A stretch of 5,468 bases of DNA from VGRW01 sp041498295 (GCA_041498295.1 JBGQIB010000227.1:1-5468); one strand, 5' to 3'; positions 1 to 5,323 are shown, numbered from the stretch's first letter. Made by a program: numbers and translations. The notes: generated from the sequence alone by a model not told the origin.

Positions 1-1
1 C

Positions 2-226
2 GCCGATCAACCGCTGAACGCGGCCCGCTGCGAAAGACTCGAAGTCGCGCGCGTACTCGACGCCGTCGCGGCCACGCCGCAATGGGTGCGCGATGCGGTG
101 TCAGTCGTGCTGGAAGACTCGAGCTACCGACGAAACGCCGAGCGCATTCGCGACGAGGTCGCCGCCCTACCCGGGCCCGAGCATGCCATCATTCTGCTCG
201 AACGACTCGCGAGGGAGAGGAAATGA
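2..226 (+). CDS. GT1/MGT-type glycosyltransferase, C-terminal fragment
   Basis: The window opens inside this gene, and the last 74 residues are visible, ending in TGA at 224-226. The fragment begins ADQPLNAARCERLEVARVLD, the usual end of the acceptor/donor cleft in the GT1 (UDP-glucuronosyl/UDP-glucosyltransferase, MGT) fold: a D-Q-P-x-N-A segment in which Asp-Gln contacts the sugar nucleotide, then a Cys-Glu pair. A helical tail follows with the typical order VRDAVSVVLED, YRRNAERIRDEV, ALPGPEHA and LLERLARE. Such enzymes move a sugar from a nucleotide sugar to a small lipophilic acceptor in the cytoplasm; the acceptor cannot be told from this end. The stop overlaps the ATG of the next gene (ATGA), so the two are probably co-transcribed. 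The family call is from memory of the motif pattern, not a search. Confidence 0.85.
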   Translation, partial: ADQPLNAARCERLEVARVLDAVAATPQWVRDAVSVVLEDSSYRRNAERIRDEVAALPGPEHAIILLERLARERK

Positions 227-618
227 CTCCGTGGATGAAGGGAGTTGCGCGCTTCCTCGCGCCTATCGCGCTCGTCGCGTGCACCGATGCCGCGACGCGC
301 GTGGCCTATGACATCGAGGCAGGGGCGAAGAAGCTGCGTGGCTCCGCGGCGGCGACCCTTACCGTCGACCATGCGCCCGAGGCGACTCCCGAGGGCTGCC
401 CCGGAGGTTACACCCTGCAGCTCAGCAAAGCGTCCGCGCTCTTGGTCTGGTGCCAGGACGCCATTGGCGCACCGAGCGCGTCGAGTCATACGACGACCTA
501 CCACTTGAACTACGTCATTGTCCCCGAGACGCTCGTCATTCACAAAGAACGAGGCGAGCACGTCCTGCTCGAACTCACGAAGCAGGGCGACGCTGTCGCG
601 GTCCTCGGGCTTCGCTGA
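223..618 (+). CDS. Small predicted lipoprotein, unknown function
   Basis: This encodes 131 residues. The start is the ATG at 223, which overlaps the glycosyltransferase stop (ATGA) and follows a purine-rich GAGGGAGAGG stretch at 211-220 that serves as ribosome binding site. An upstream in-frame ATG at 82 would lie inside the glycosyltransferase and give a non-signal N-terminus, so I reject it. The N-terminus reads MTPWMKGVARFLAPIALVAC. It is a type II signal peptide with a lipobox (LVAC), so Cys20 should be lipidated and the protein anchored in the cell envelope. The mature part is about 112 residues, has two further cysteines (59 and 77, a possible disulfide), and alternates short polar and hydrophobic stretches like a small beta-rich domain. 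I do not recognise the family. Confidence 0.75.
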   Translation: MTPWMKGVARFLAPIALVACTDAATRVAYDIEAGAKKLRGSAAATLTVDHAPEATPEGCPGGYTLQLSKASALLVWCQDAIGAPSASSHTTTYHLNYVIVPETLVIHKERGEHVLLELTKQGDAVAVLGLR

Positions 619-673
619 GCGGGGTTGTGCCTCGGGTACAAACGTCGACGGCGGTGTTTGTGTCGGAAACGGA

Positions 674-703
674 TCGACTCGCAGAGCTGGGAGCGCCTAA
701 ACT
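674..703 (+). promoter_or_regulatory. Weak sigma70-like promoter candidate upstream of the hydrolase
   Basis: In the 116-base gap 619-734, TCGACT (674-679; 4 of 6 matches to the -35 consensus) and TAAACT (698-703; fits TAnnnT) are 18 bases apart. They would start transcription near 710, about 25 bases before the GTG at 735. A perfect TTGACA lies at 706-711 but has no -10 partner at the right distance. The gap holds nothing else I can support. Confidence 0.25.
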
Positions 704-734
704 CGTTGACAGAGTGAGTGAGGGAGGGAAGGCC

Positions 735-1448
735 GTGAAGAAGAAGACTTTCGCTGTGTCCGCATCCAAGTGGCTCGTTCGAGCGTTCGCCGCGGCGGCG
801 CTGCTGCTCGCCGCGCCGCCCGTCGGCGTAAGCGGCGAGTTGGACTTCGCGAAGCCGTCGAAGCTGATCCCGATCATCTTCGTGCATGGCGGCTCCGGCT
901 CGGGCGCCCAGTTCGAGTCACAAGCCATGCGCTTCGAGAGCAACGGCTATCCCGCGAGTCACATCGCGGTGCTCGAATACGACTCGTCGGCGATCGGCAC
1001 GATTCTGCCCGACGTGCTCGCGCGCTTGGACGCGCTGATCGCCGAAACGTTGGCGAATACCGGCGCGACGCAAGTCGACTTGATGGGGCACTCACTCGGC
1101 ACTTTCGTGTCGCAGACCTACTTGTCGACACCGGCACGCGCCGCGAAGGTCGCGCACTATGTGAACATCGACGGCGCCCACGCCGCGGCGCCGCCCGACG
1201 GGGCGCTGACGCTCGCCACGAGCGGGATCGCGCGCGCGCCGCTGCAGCGAAGCGCGACCCGGCGCAGTGTCATGGCCGGCGCAGTCGCAGGATCGTATCT
1301 CGACGTTCATTTCGCCTCTTCGGACGGGCGCAGACCTCTCGACTATTTCGGCCTCGTGGCTTGCTTCGTGCTCTGGCAGGCGAGTTATGCCGCGCTTCAC
1401 CATCTGACTCCGTGGCGAGCCCTCGAAGCGCGGCACGCGACGCCATGA
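735..1448 (+). CDS. Secreted lipase-like alpha/beta hydrolase, atypical C-terminus
   Basis: This encodes 237 residues from a GTG at 735, chosen because AGGGAGG (721-727) sits 7 bases upstream and because this start exposes a signal peptide. That peptide has basic MKKK, a hydrophobic AFAAAALLLAAPPVG core (residues 17-31) and likely cleavage near residue 34, pointing to export. The mature N-half is a clear esterase/lipase: strand IIFVHGG (47-53, oxyanion loop), then VDLMGHSLG (114-122) with nucleophile Ser120, then AHYVNIDGAHAAAPP (140-154). Relatives I recall continue with a Cα/β core bearing the catalytic Asp and His and often a further domain, reaching several hundred residues. Here the chain is short, the acid is unclear, His192 (LDVHFASS) is the only plausible catalytic His, and residues 202-222 form a hydrophobic stretch. 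The protein may be truncated or divergent. Its stop overlaps the HIT gene start (ATGA). Confidence 0.8.
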   Translation: MKKKTFAVSASKWLVRAFAAAALLLAAPPVGVSGELDFAKPSKLIPIIFVHGGSGSGAQFESQAMRFESNGYPASHIAVLEYDSSAIGTILPDVLARLDALIAETLANTGATQVDLMGHSLGTFVSQTYLSTPARAAKVAHYVNIDGAHAAAPPDGALTLATSGIARAPLQRSATRRSVMAGAVAGSYLDVHFASSDGRRPLDYFGLVACFVLWQASYAALHHLTPWRALEARHATP

Positions 1449-1918
1449 GCGACGCCGAGTGGCAGGCGAAGGTGCGCGGCGCGGGATGTCCGCTCGACGC
1501 GCCGCGCGCGGAGTCGAACGCGGAGTGGGACCTAGTTGTGCCGCTCTCGATCTCGTCGCTGTATCTCGCCAAGAACCAGACCTACCGCGGTCAGTGTCTC
1601 CTGATCTTCGACCCGCGCCACGCGGCGCGCCCGGACGAGCTCTCGGCGCAGGAGTGGGCGGCGCTCTCCGCGGATCTGTACGCCTCCGTGGGCGCGGTGA
1701 TGCGCGCGCTGCGCCCGGACCACGTGAACGTCGCGGCGTTGGGCAACGTCGCGCCGCACCTGCACTGGCACGTCATTCCGCGCTATCTGGGCGACCCGCG
1801 CTGGGGCGCGCCGGTCTGGACGACGGCGGTCGCGGACATGCCGGACAATCGGCTCACCGACTCCGAGTGCGTCGAGCTTCTGCGGCTTCTGCGCGACTCA
1901 CTGAAGGCTACCGCCTAG
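1445..1918 (+). CDS. HIT-family (histidine triad) nucleotide hydrolase
   Basis: This encodes 157 residues. The ATG at 1445 overlaps the hydrolase stop (ATGA), which implies coupled translation. The signature HLHWHVI (residues 105-111; H-x-H-x-H plus hydrophobics) is the histidine triad, with His107 expected to be the nucleotidylated nucleophile. It is preceded by HVNVAALGNVAP (93-104), the strand and loop that shape the nucleotide site. The phosphate/base side is covered by YLAKNQTYRGQCLLIFDPRH (40-59). HIT proteins are cytoplasmic and hydrolyse or transfer nucleotidyl groups from substrates such as diadenosine polyphosphates, AMP-lysine or adenylyl-sulfate; the exact substrate cannot be read here. 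The N-terminal GCPLD (14-18) has only one Cys, where many relatives have a CPxC zinc knuckle. The length is normal for the family and the gene looks intact. Confidence 0.92.
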   Translation: MSDAEWQAKVRGAGCPLDAPRAESNAEWDLVVPLSISSLYLAKNQTYRGQCLLIFDPRHAARPDELSAQEWAALSADLYASVGAVMRALRPDHVNVAALGNVAPHLHWHVIPRYLGDPRWGAPVWTTAVADMPDNRLTDSECVELLRLLRDSLKATA

Positions 1919-1928
1919 CACCGCGCCC

Positions 1929-2319
1929 GTGGTACCGTCGCGGCGAGGAGGGCGGGCGATCTTCGTCGGCTCGCACACGCTGTGTCCCGACGTGAAGGAC
2001 CTCGCGGCCTCGAAGCGGTTCTGCGCGGCGCTCGGGCTCAGAGTCCAGAACGGGGTCCCGGGTCCGGGTCGTGCTCGGGCAGGGGAGCTTCACGATCGCA
2101 CCGACGACGTTCCTCGAAGAGCACTGGATGAACTTCCGCGGCGCCGATGTGCTCGCGGTATACGACGAGCTGCGTGCGCGGGGTCACGCAGACGCCGACG
2201 GCACTTGCTGGCTGACGCGCGACCCGAACGGCAACGCGGTCGTCGACGTGGGCGCCAGACCGGAGTGTCTGCGCGCCTTTCGCACCGAGATGATCGCGAA
2301 GTTCGGGGCGCCCGGGTGA
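1929..2319 (+). pseudogene. Frameshifted VOC (glyoxalase/bleomycin-resistance-like) gene
   Basis: Two reading frames together make one VOC domain. The first frame, from GTG 1929 or from a non-canonical start at 1959, gives FVGSHTLCPDVKDLAASKRF, ALGLRVQNGVPG, the standard first beta-alpha-beta of the fold. The next frame takes over near 2060-2065 and gives VRVVLGQGSFTIA, LEEHWMNFRGADVLAVYDEL, DGTCWLTRDPNGNAV and PECLRAFRTE, ending in TGA at 2317-2319. The switch falls in a short repeat with three copies of GGGTC (2053, 2060, 2066), a natural slippage site. The second half also looks shortened between ARGH and DADGTC and after NGNAV, where relatives I recall have extra residues, so loss of function seems more likely than a sequencing error. 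VOC domains bind small ligands, usually with a metal; no substrate can be assigned. The stop overlaps the next gene as GTGA. Confidence 0.7.
2053..2070. repeat. Three short GGGTC repeats at the frameshift
   Basis: GGGTC occurs at 2053-2057, 2060-2064 and 2066-2070, with 7-base and 6-base periods. The unequal spacing is what a gain or loss of one base in a tandem array would leave, and the coding frame of the VOC gene changes exactly here. Confidence 0.7.
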
Positions 2320-2990
2320 GCGCCAGGGTCATCGCCGCGGTAGTCGCCGCCATCGCTGCCTTCGCGGGCTGCGCGACACCCGCCCCGACCCCCGCGCCGC
2401 CCGTCGCGCCGCGAAGCCTTGACTCCTTCGAGCGCCGCGATGCGGACATCTACCTCGTGCCGATCGGTGACTTCGCGCCGAAGTATCTCACCGACCTCGC
2501 GAGCTACTACGAAGACGTCTTCGCCCTCAAGGTAGGCATCACGCCCCAGCTTCCGTTCGACGCCGACTTCTGGAACGACAAGCGGCACCAGCTCATCGCC
2601 GAGAACGTAATCGGGAACATCATCTCGATCTACCACGCGTACTCGTCGAATCCCCGGGCGATCTTCATCGGGGTGACTCACGTCGACATGTACATCGAGG
2701 CGGAGGACTGGCGCTTCGCCTACGCGCAGCGCATCGCGGACTTCGCGGTCGTCACGAGCTCGCGCACCACGCGCGAGCCGCAGCCCAACTTCGTCGAGAT
2801 CACCGAGGTCCACCCGGGTCTGCGCAAGATGGTCACGAAGACGGTCGGCCTCCTGTACTACAAGAAGTCCATGAACTCGAACCCGCGCAGCGTCCTGTAC
2901 GGGAAGGTGCTGGGTCTGCGCGACCTCGAGGCGATCGACGAGTCGACGCTCTACCTGGACATCCTCGGACGGCCGGCGCCGGGGCAGTGA
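2316..2990 (+). CDS. Archaemetzincin-like lipoprotein lacking the zinc-binding site
   Basis: This encodes 224 residues from GTG 2316, which overlaps the preceding TGA (GTGA). The frame is open further upstream to 1929, but that part is the first half of the VOC gene, and the signal sequence fixes the start. Residues 5-19 are a lipoprotein signal with lipobox FAGC (Cys19), followed by a Pro/Ala linker (residues 20-32). The folded part matches the layout of peptidase M54 (archaemetzincin): IYLVPIGDF (45-53), AIFIGVTHVDMYI (115-127), WRFAYAQRIADFAVVTSSR (132-150), then RKMVTKTVGLL (170-180) and NPRSVLYGKVLGLRDLEAID (189-208). Where M54 enzymes have HExxHxxGxxH followed by cysteines, this protein has TKTVG and no His or Cys ligand. 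It is therefore unlikely to be an active zinc protease. A binding or structural role at the envelope is possible. The family link is remote and from memory. Confidence 0.65.
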   Translation: MSARVIAAVVAAIAAFAGCATPAPTPAPPVAPRSLDSFERRDADIYLVPIGDFAPKYLTDLASYYEDVFALKVGITPQLPFDADFWNDKRHQLIAENVIGNIISIYHAYSSNPRAIFIGVTHVDMYIEAEDWRFAYAQRIADFAVVTSSRTTREPQPNFVEITEVHPGLRKMVTKTVGLLYYKKSMNSNPRSVLYGKVLGLRDLEAIDESTLYLDILGRPAPGQ

Positions 2991-2996
2991 GTCGTC

Positions 2997-3004
2997 AAGA
3001 AGGA
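2997..3004 (+). promoter_or_regulatory. Ribosome binding site deciding a TTG start
   Basis: AAGAAGGA lies 7 bases before the TTG at 3012 but only 1 base before the TTG at 3006. The spacing therefore favours 3012 as the start of the VOC gene downstream. Confidence 0.6.
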
Positions 3005-3011
3005 ATTGCAT

Positions 3012-3398
3012 TTGCAGCCCCAACCACTGATAGCGGTCCGCGACGTTGCGGCGAGTAGTCGCTGGTATCAGAGAATCCTCGGCTGCAAGAGCGGCCACGG
3101 CGGCGACGAGTACGAGCAGCTCCTCGACGGGGCGCGGAACATGATCCTCCAGCTCCACCACTGGGATGCGCACGAGCACGCGCACATGGGCGATCCAGCG
3201 AAGAAGCCCTACGGGAACGGTGTCCTCTTGTGGTTTCAGATCGCGGACTTCGCTGCGGCCGTCGAACGCGCGCGCGCGATCTCCGCCGAGATCCTCGAAG
3301 GGCCGATGACGAATCCGAACGCGAACCAGCGCGAGATCTGGCTGCGCGATCCCGACGGCTACGTCGTCGTGCTCGCCAGCGCGCGCGGCGACGTGTGA
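3012..3398 (+). CDS. VOC-family protein (glyoxalase/dioxygenase-like)
   Basis: This encodes 128 residues from TTG 3012; TTG 3006 would add two residues but is too close to the ribosome binding site. It begins 21 bases after the archaemetzincin-like gene, so it is probably in the same transcript. The protein is one complete VOC domain: QPLIAVRDVAASSRWYQRIL (4-23), the first beta-alpha unit; NMILQLHHWD (43-52), with His residues in the position of the metal-binding strand; GVLLWFQIADFAAAVERARA (70-89), the second beta-alpha unit; and REIWLRDPDGYVVVLAS (107-123), the closing strand. The usual C-terminal metal-ligand Glu is not present in VVVLAS, so metal chemistry is uncertain. A ligand-binding or resistance-type role is also possible. 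It is not a close duplicate of the frameshifted VOC gene at 1929-2319. Confidence 0.87.
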   Translation: MQPQPLIAVRDVAASSRWYQRILGCKSGHGGDEYEQLLDGARNMILQLHHWDAHEHAHMGDPAKKPYGNGVLLWFQIADFAAAVERARAISAEILEGPMTNPNANQREIWLRDPDGYVVVLASARGDV

Positions 3399-3475
3399 CT
3401 GCTGGCGGATTCTTGCTGCACGCCGGGTGGGGGCGGAGGGCCACGGAGCGCTCGTTCGAACCCGCGCGACAAGCC

Positions 3476-3484
3476 TGATAGTCT
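3476..3484 (+). promoter_or_regulatory. Extended -10-like element for a leaderless start
   Basis: TGATAGTCT (3476-3484) reads as an extended -10 (TGn then TAnnnT). Transcription would begin about 7 bases later, at or next to the ATG at 3493, giving a leaderless message. This fits the lack of a Shine-Dalgarno sequence there. No good -35 is present; TTCGAA at 3455-3460 is weak. The 94-base gap 3399-3492 holds nothing else I can support. Confidence 0.3.
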
Positions 3485-3492
3485 CTCCGCCG

Positions 3493-3930
3493 ATGGCCGA
3501 GCCTCGTCGAGACGACGTGACCAGGCGAACCGTCGTGTACCGAAGGCCCGGCGCGGACACGGTGCGGGTCCGGCGCGATGTCGAGTGGAAGGTCACTGAC
3601 TCCGACTCACTAACGCTGGATCTCTACACCCCGTTCACGCCCAACCGCGGCGCTCGCATCCCGGCCGTGATCGCGTGCGCGCGGAAGTCCGTCGACGATC
3701 TTCCGCCCGCGCTGCCGCTGTTCATTGCGCGCGCGGGGCGAGACGAGATATCCCATCTGAACGAGTCACTCGACCGTTTCGTCGCGAAGGCGCTGGCGCG
3801 CAATCTGCCCATCACGTTCGTGAATCATGCCGAGGGGCCGCACGCCTTCGGCGTCGCCGACGACAGCGAGAGCTCCCGCGACATCATCCGCTTGATCCTC
3901 GCGTTCCTGCGTCGCCACCTACTGGTGTAG
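3493..3930 (+). pseudogene. Alpha/beta hydrolase with in-frame loss of its centre
   Basis: The frame is open for 145 residues from ATG 3493. Its two ends belong to an alpha/beta hydrolase of the dienelactone hydrolase/acetyl-esterase type. The N-part has VRRDVEWKVTDSDSLTLDLYTPF (residues 25-47) and RIPAVI (55-60), the strand that normally leads into the oxyanion loop. The C-part has SVDDLPPALPLFIARAGRDE (66-85), with catalytic acid Asp84, then LDRFVAKALARNLPITFVNH (93-112), GPHAF (116-120) with catalytic His117, and ILAFLRRHL (135-143). Between Ile60 and Ala61 (about base 3673) the usual block of roughly 100 residues is missing, including the G-x-S-x-G nucleophile elbow. Such proteins are normally about 230-270 residues. 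The product cannot be a working hydrolase. The frame has survived, so either the deletion is recent or a small folded product is kept. Confidence 0.75.
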
Positions 3931-3933
3931 ACT
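3928..3933 (+). promoter_or_regulatory. -10-like element before the monooxygenase
   Basis: TAGACT fits TAnnnT, overlaps the stop codon of the hydrolase remnant and lies 23 bases before the monooxygenase ATG at 3957. A start of transcription near 3940 would fall inside the palindrome at 3935-3950. No clear -35 is seen, so this is a weak call. Confidence 0.25.
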
Positions 3934-3934
3934 A

Positions 3935-3950
3935 CGCCGATGCATCGGCG
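3935..3950. promoter_or_regulatory. Perfect 16-bp palindrome, possible operator
   Basis: CGCCGATGCATCGGCG is identical to its reverse complement over all 16 bases. It lies just after the -10-like TAGACT and just before the monooxygenase start. Its position suits a dimeric repressor covering the transcription start, or a small mRNA hairpin near the start codon. No regulator gene is visible in the window. The function is inferred from symmetry and location only. Confidence 0.45.
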
Positions 3951-3960
3951 CGGCGAATGA
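3940..3960 (+). CDS. Six-codon leader ORF, possible
   Basis: ATG 3940 opens a tiny frame reading MHRRGE, whose TGA (3958-3960) overlaps the monooxygenase ATG (3957-3959) as ATGA. If the -10-like element at 3928 is real, this ATG would sit at the very 5' end of the message. Translation of it could then deliver ribosomes to the monooxygenase, which has no clear Shine-Dalgarno sequence. A frame this short can easily arise by chance. Confidence 0.2.
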   Translation: MHRRGE

Positions 3961-4919
3961 TCGAGACGGCGTTCACTCGGCTCGTGCGCGCGCGGGTGCC
4001 GATCCAGGTGGCGTCGATGCCGGGGTTCTCGACCCCGGAGCTGATCGGCGCGGTCGCGGGTGCCGGCGCGGTCGGCATGGTCGGCGGGGGGCTCATGTCG
4101 GCGAAGTCACTCGACGCGCTGCTGGAGCGCCTCCCGCGCGACACACCGGGCGCCATCGGCGTGAACTTCTTGGTTCCGTTCCTCGATCCCGACTGCATCC
4201 CGATCGCAGCGCGCGGAGCGCGCATCGTCGAGTTCTTCTACGGCGAGCCGAACCCGCGCTGGGTCGAGCAGGCGCATGCGCTGGGCGCGCTCGTGAGCTG
4301 GCAGGTGGGATCCGTCGGCGAGGCGGTCGCTGCGGAGCGGGCGGGTTGTGACTTCATAATCGCGCAGGGCACAGAAGCTGGAGGGCACGTGCGCGGCACG
4401 ACGAGTCTCTTGCCATTGCTGTCTCTGGTGCTGGAGACGGTACATGTTCCGGTCCTCGCCGCGGGCGGCCTCGCGACGGCCCGGGACTTGGCCGCGGTGC
4501 TCGCGTGCGGCGCCTCCGGCGCGCGCATGGGCACACGCTTCGCGGCGTCCTCCGAGTCAGGTGCGCATCCGTCGTACGTGAAGTCACTCCTCGCGGCGAC
4601 CGCCGCGGACACCTGCCTCACGCAGGCGTTCTCCGGGATGTGGCCCGACGCGCCGCACCGCGTTCTGCGCTCGTCGATCGAGGCCGCGGAGAAGCTTCCC
4701 CAGGGAGTCATCGGCGAGGTGCTTCTCGGCGACCGCACGTTCCCGGTGGAGCGCTTCTCGGTGCTCCCGCCCACCGCGGGCAGCACCGGGCACGTCGACG
4801 CGATGGCCCTCTACGCCGGTGAGTCGGTGACCAACGTGACGTCGGTTCGCCCCGCCGCGGAGATCATCGCCGAGCTGGTCGCGGGCGCGGAGCGCCTGCT
4901 CAGCGCTGCCGCGCCGTAG
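3957..4919 (+). CDS. Nitronate monooxygenase (2-nitropropane dioxygenase family)
   Basis: This encodes 320 residues from ATG 3957, close to the usual 310-330 for the family. It is an FMN-dependent TIM barrel that oxidises alkyl nitronates to carbonyl compounds and nitrite in the cytoplasm; some relatives act on other substrates. The order of motifs is typical: PIQVASMPGFSTPELIGAVA (15-34), first strand and flavin contact; GAIGVNFLVPF (65-75); ALVSWQVGSVGEAVAAERAG (111-130); the signature QGTEAGGH (137-144), with His144 the expected catalytic base; VLAAGGLATARDLAAVLACG (166-185) and ARMGTRFAASSES (189-201), the FMN phosphate site; then the lid with SGMWPDAPHRVL (226-237). The frame is open upstream, but the ATG fits the family N-terminus. 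There is no strong ribosome binding site. The palindrome at 3935-3950 suggests its own control. The gene looks intact. Confidence 0.92.
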   Translation: MIETAFTRLVRARVPIQVASMPGFSTPELIGAVAGAGAVGMVGGGLMSAKSLDALLERLPRDTPGAIGVNFLVPFLDPDCIPIAARGARIVEFFYGEPNPRWVEQAHALGALVSWQVGSVGEAVAAERAGCDFIIAQGTEAGGHVRGTTSLLPLLSLVLETVHVPVLAAGGLATARDLAAVLACGASGARMGTRFAASSESGAHPSYVKSLLAATAADTCLTQAFSGMWPDAPHRVLRSSIEAAEKLPQGVIGEVLLGDRTFPVERFSVLPPTAGSTGHVDAMALYAGESVTNVTSVRPAAEIIAELVAGAERLLSAAAP

Positions 4920-4921
4920 AG

Positions 4922-5272
4922 TTGCGTCTAGCGGACCTCGTTCTCGTCGCGCATGCCGCATTCGTGATCTTTGCGGCTGGCGGCGGGTTGCTGGTGCTTC
5001 GCTGGCGCTGGCTCGCGTGGCTGCATCTGCCGGCGCTCGCCTGGGGCGCGGGCATCGAGCTCGTCGGTGGTGTCTGCCCACTCACCTGGCTCGAGGACTC
5101 GCTGCGCGAGTCGGGGGGTAGGGTCGGCGATTCCGCTGACTTCATCGATCGTTGTATTTCGGCTTTCCTATACCCGGCGAGTCTCACGCGATCGCATCAG
5201 GTCGCCCTCGGGGTGGCGCTGCTGCTCCTGAACGCGGCTGTCTACGGGCTCGTCCTACGCAGAACGCGCTGA
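4922..5272 (+). CDS. DUF2784 membrane protein
   Basis: This encodes 116 residues from TTG 4922, two bases after the monooxygenase stop, so translation is probably coupled; there is no good Shine-Dalgarno sequence. The sequence has the DUF2784 pattern: an N-terminal membrane helix starting LADLVLVAHAAFVIF (3-17), RWLAWLHLPALAWG (29-42) leading into a second helix, the conserved CPLTWLED (52-59), a short polar stretch with FI (74-75), YPASLTR (84-90), and a last helix (94-112) ending in a basic tail RRTR. It should lie in the inner membrane with three or four spanning segments. The biochemical role of this family is not known. The length is normal for the family. Its place behind the monooxygenase suggests shared transcription but not necessarily shared function. 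Confidence 0.88.
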   Translation: MRLADLVLVAHAAFVIFAAGGGLLVLRWRWLAWLHLPALAWGAGIELVGGVCPLTWLEDSLRESGGRVGDSADFIDRCISAFLYPASLTRSHQVALGVALLLLNAAVYGLVLRRTR

Positions 5273-5315
5273 AGGATCGCCTCCCGGGCCCAGTCACAGT
5301 CAGGGGCTCAATACC

Positions 5316-5323
5316 AAGGAGGG
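5316..5323 (+). promoter_or_regulatory. Strong ribosome binding site
   Basis: AAGGAGGG ends 6 bases before the ATG at 5330. It is the best Shine-Dalgarno match in the window and marks a well-translated gene. The 57-base gap 5273-5329 also has a CAGTCA doublet (5291-5302) but no stem good enough to call a terminator. Confidence 0.75.

Noticed and set aside
706..711. Perfect TTGACA as a -35 box for the hydrolase gene
   Set aside because: A -10 at 17 bases would fall at 729-734 (AAGGCC), which does not fit, and the transcript would start inside the coding region.
1930..1938. TGGTACCGT as an extended -10 for the VOC gene
   Set aside because: TACCGT is a poor match, there is no -35, and the 10-base gap after the HIT gene suggests read-through transcription.
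1929..2990. One 353-residue protein joining the VOC start to the archaemetzincin-like lipoprotein
   Set aside because: After the frameshift this frame reads Arg-rich nonsense until the lipoprotein signal at 2316. The frame is open only by chance, and the lipobox fixes the true start.
1929..3398. The two VOC genes as a tandem duplication
   Set aside because: They share only general fold motifs such as RDP-x-G; the surrounding residues differ, and a different gene lies between them.
2184..3596. A 470-codon open frame on the minus strand
   Set aside because: It runs antisense to three + strand genes with clear family motifs. Its translation is Arg/Val/Asp-rich with no recognisable domain, as expected from an antisense frame in high-GC DNA.
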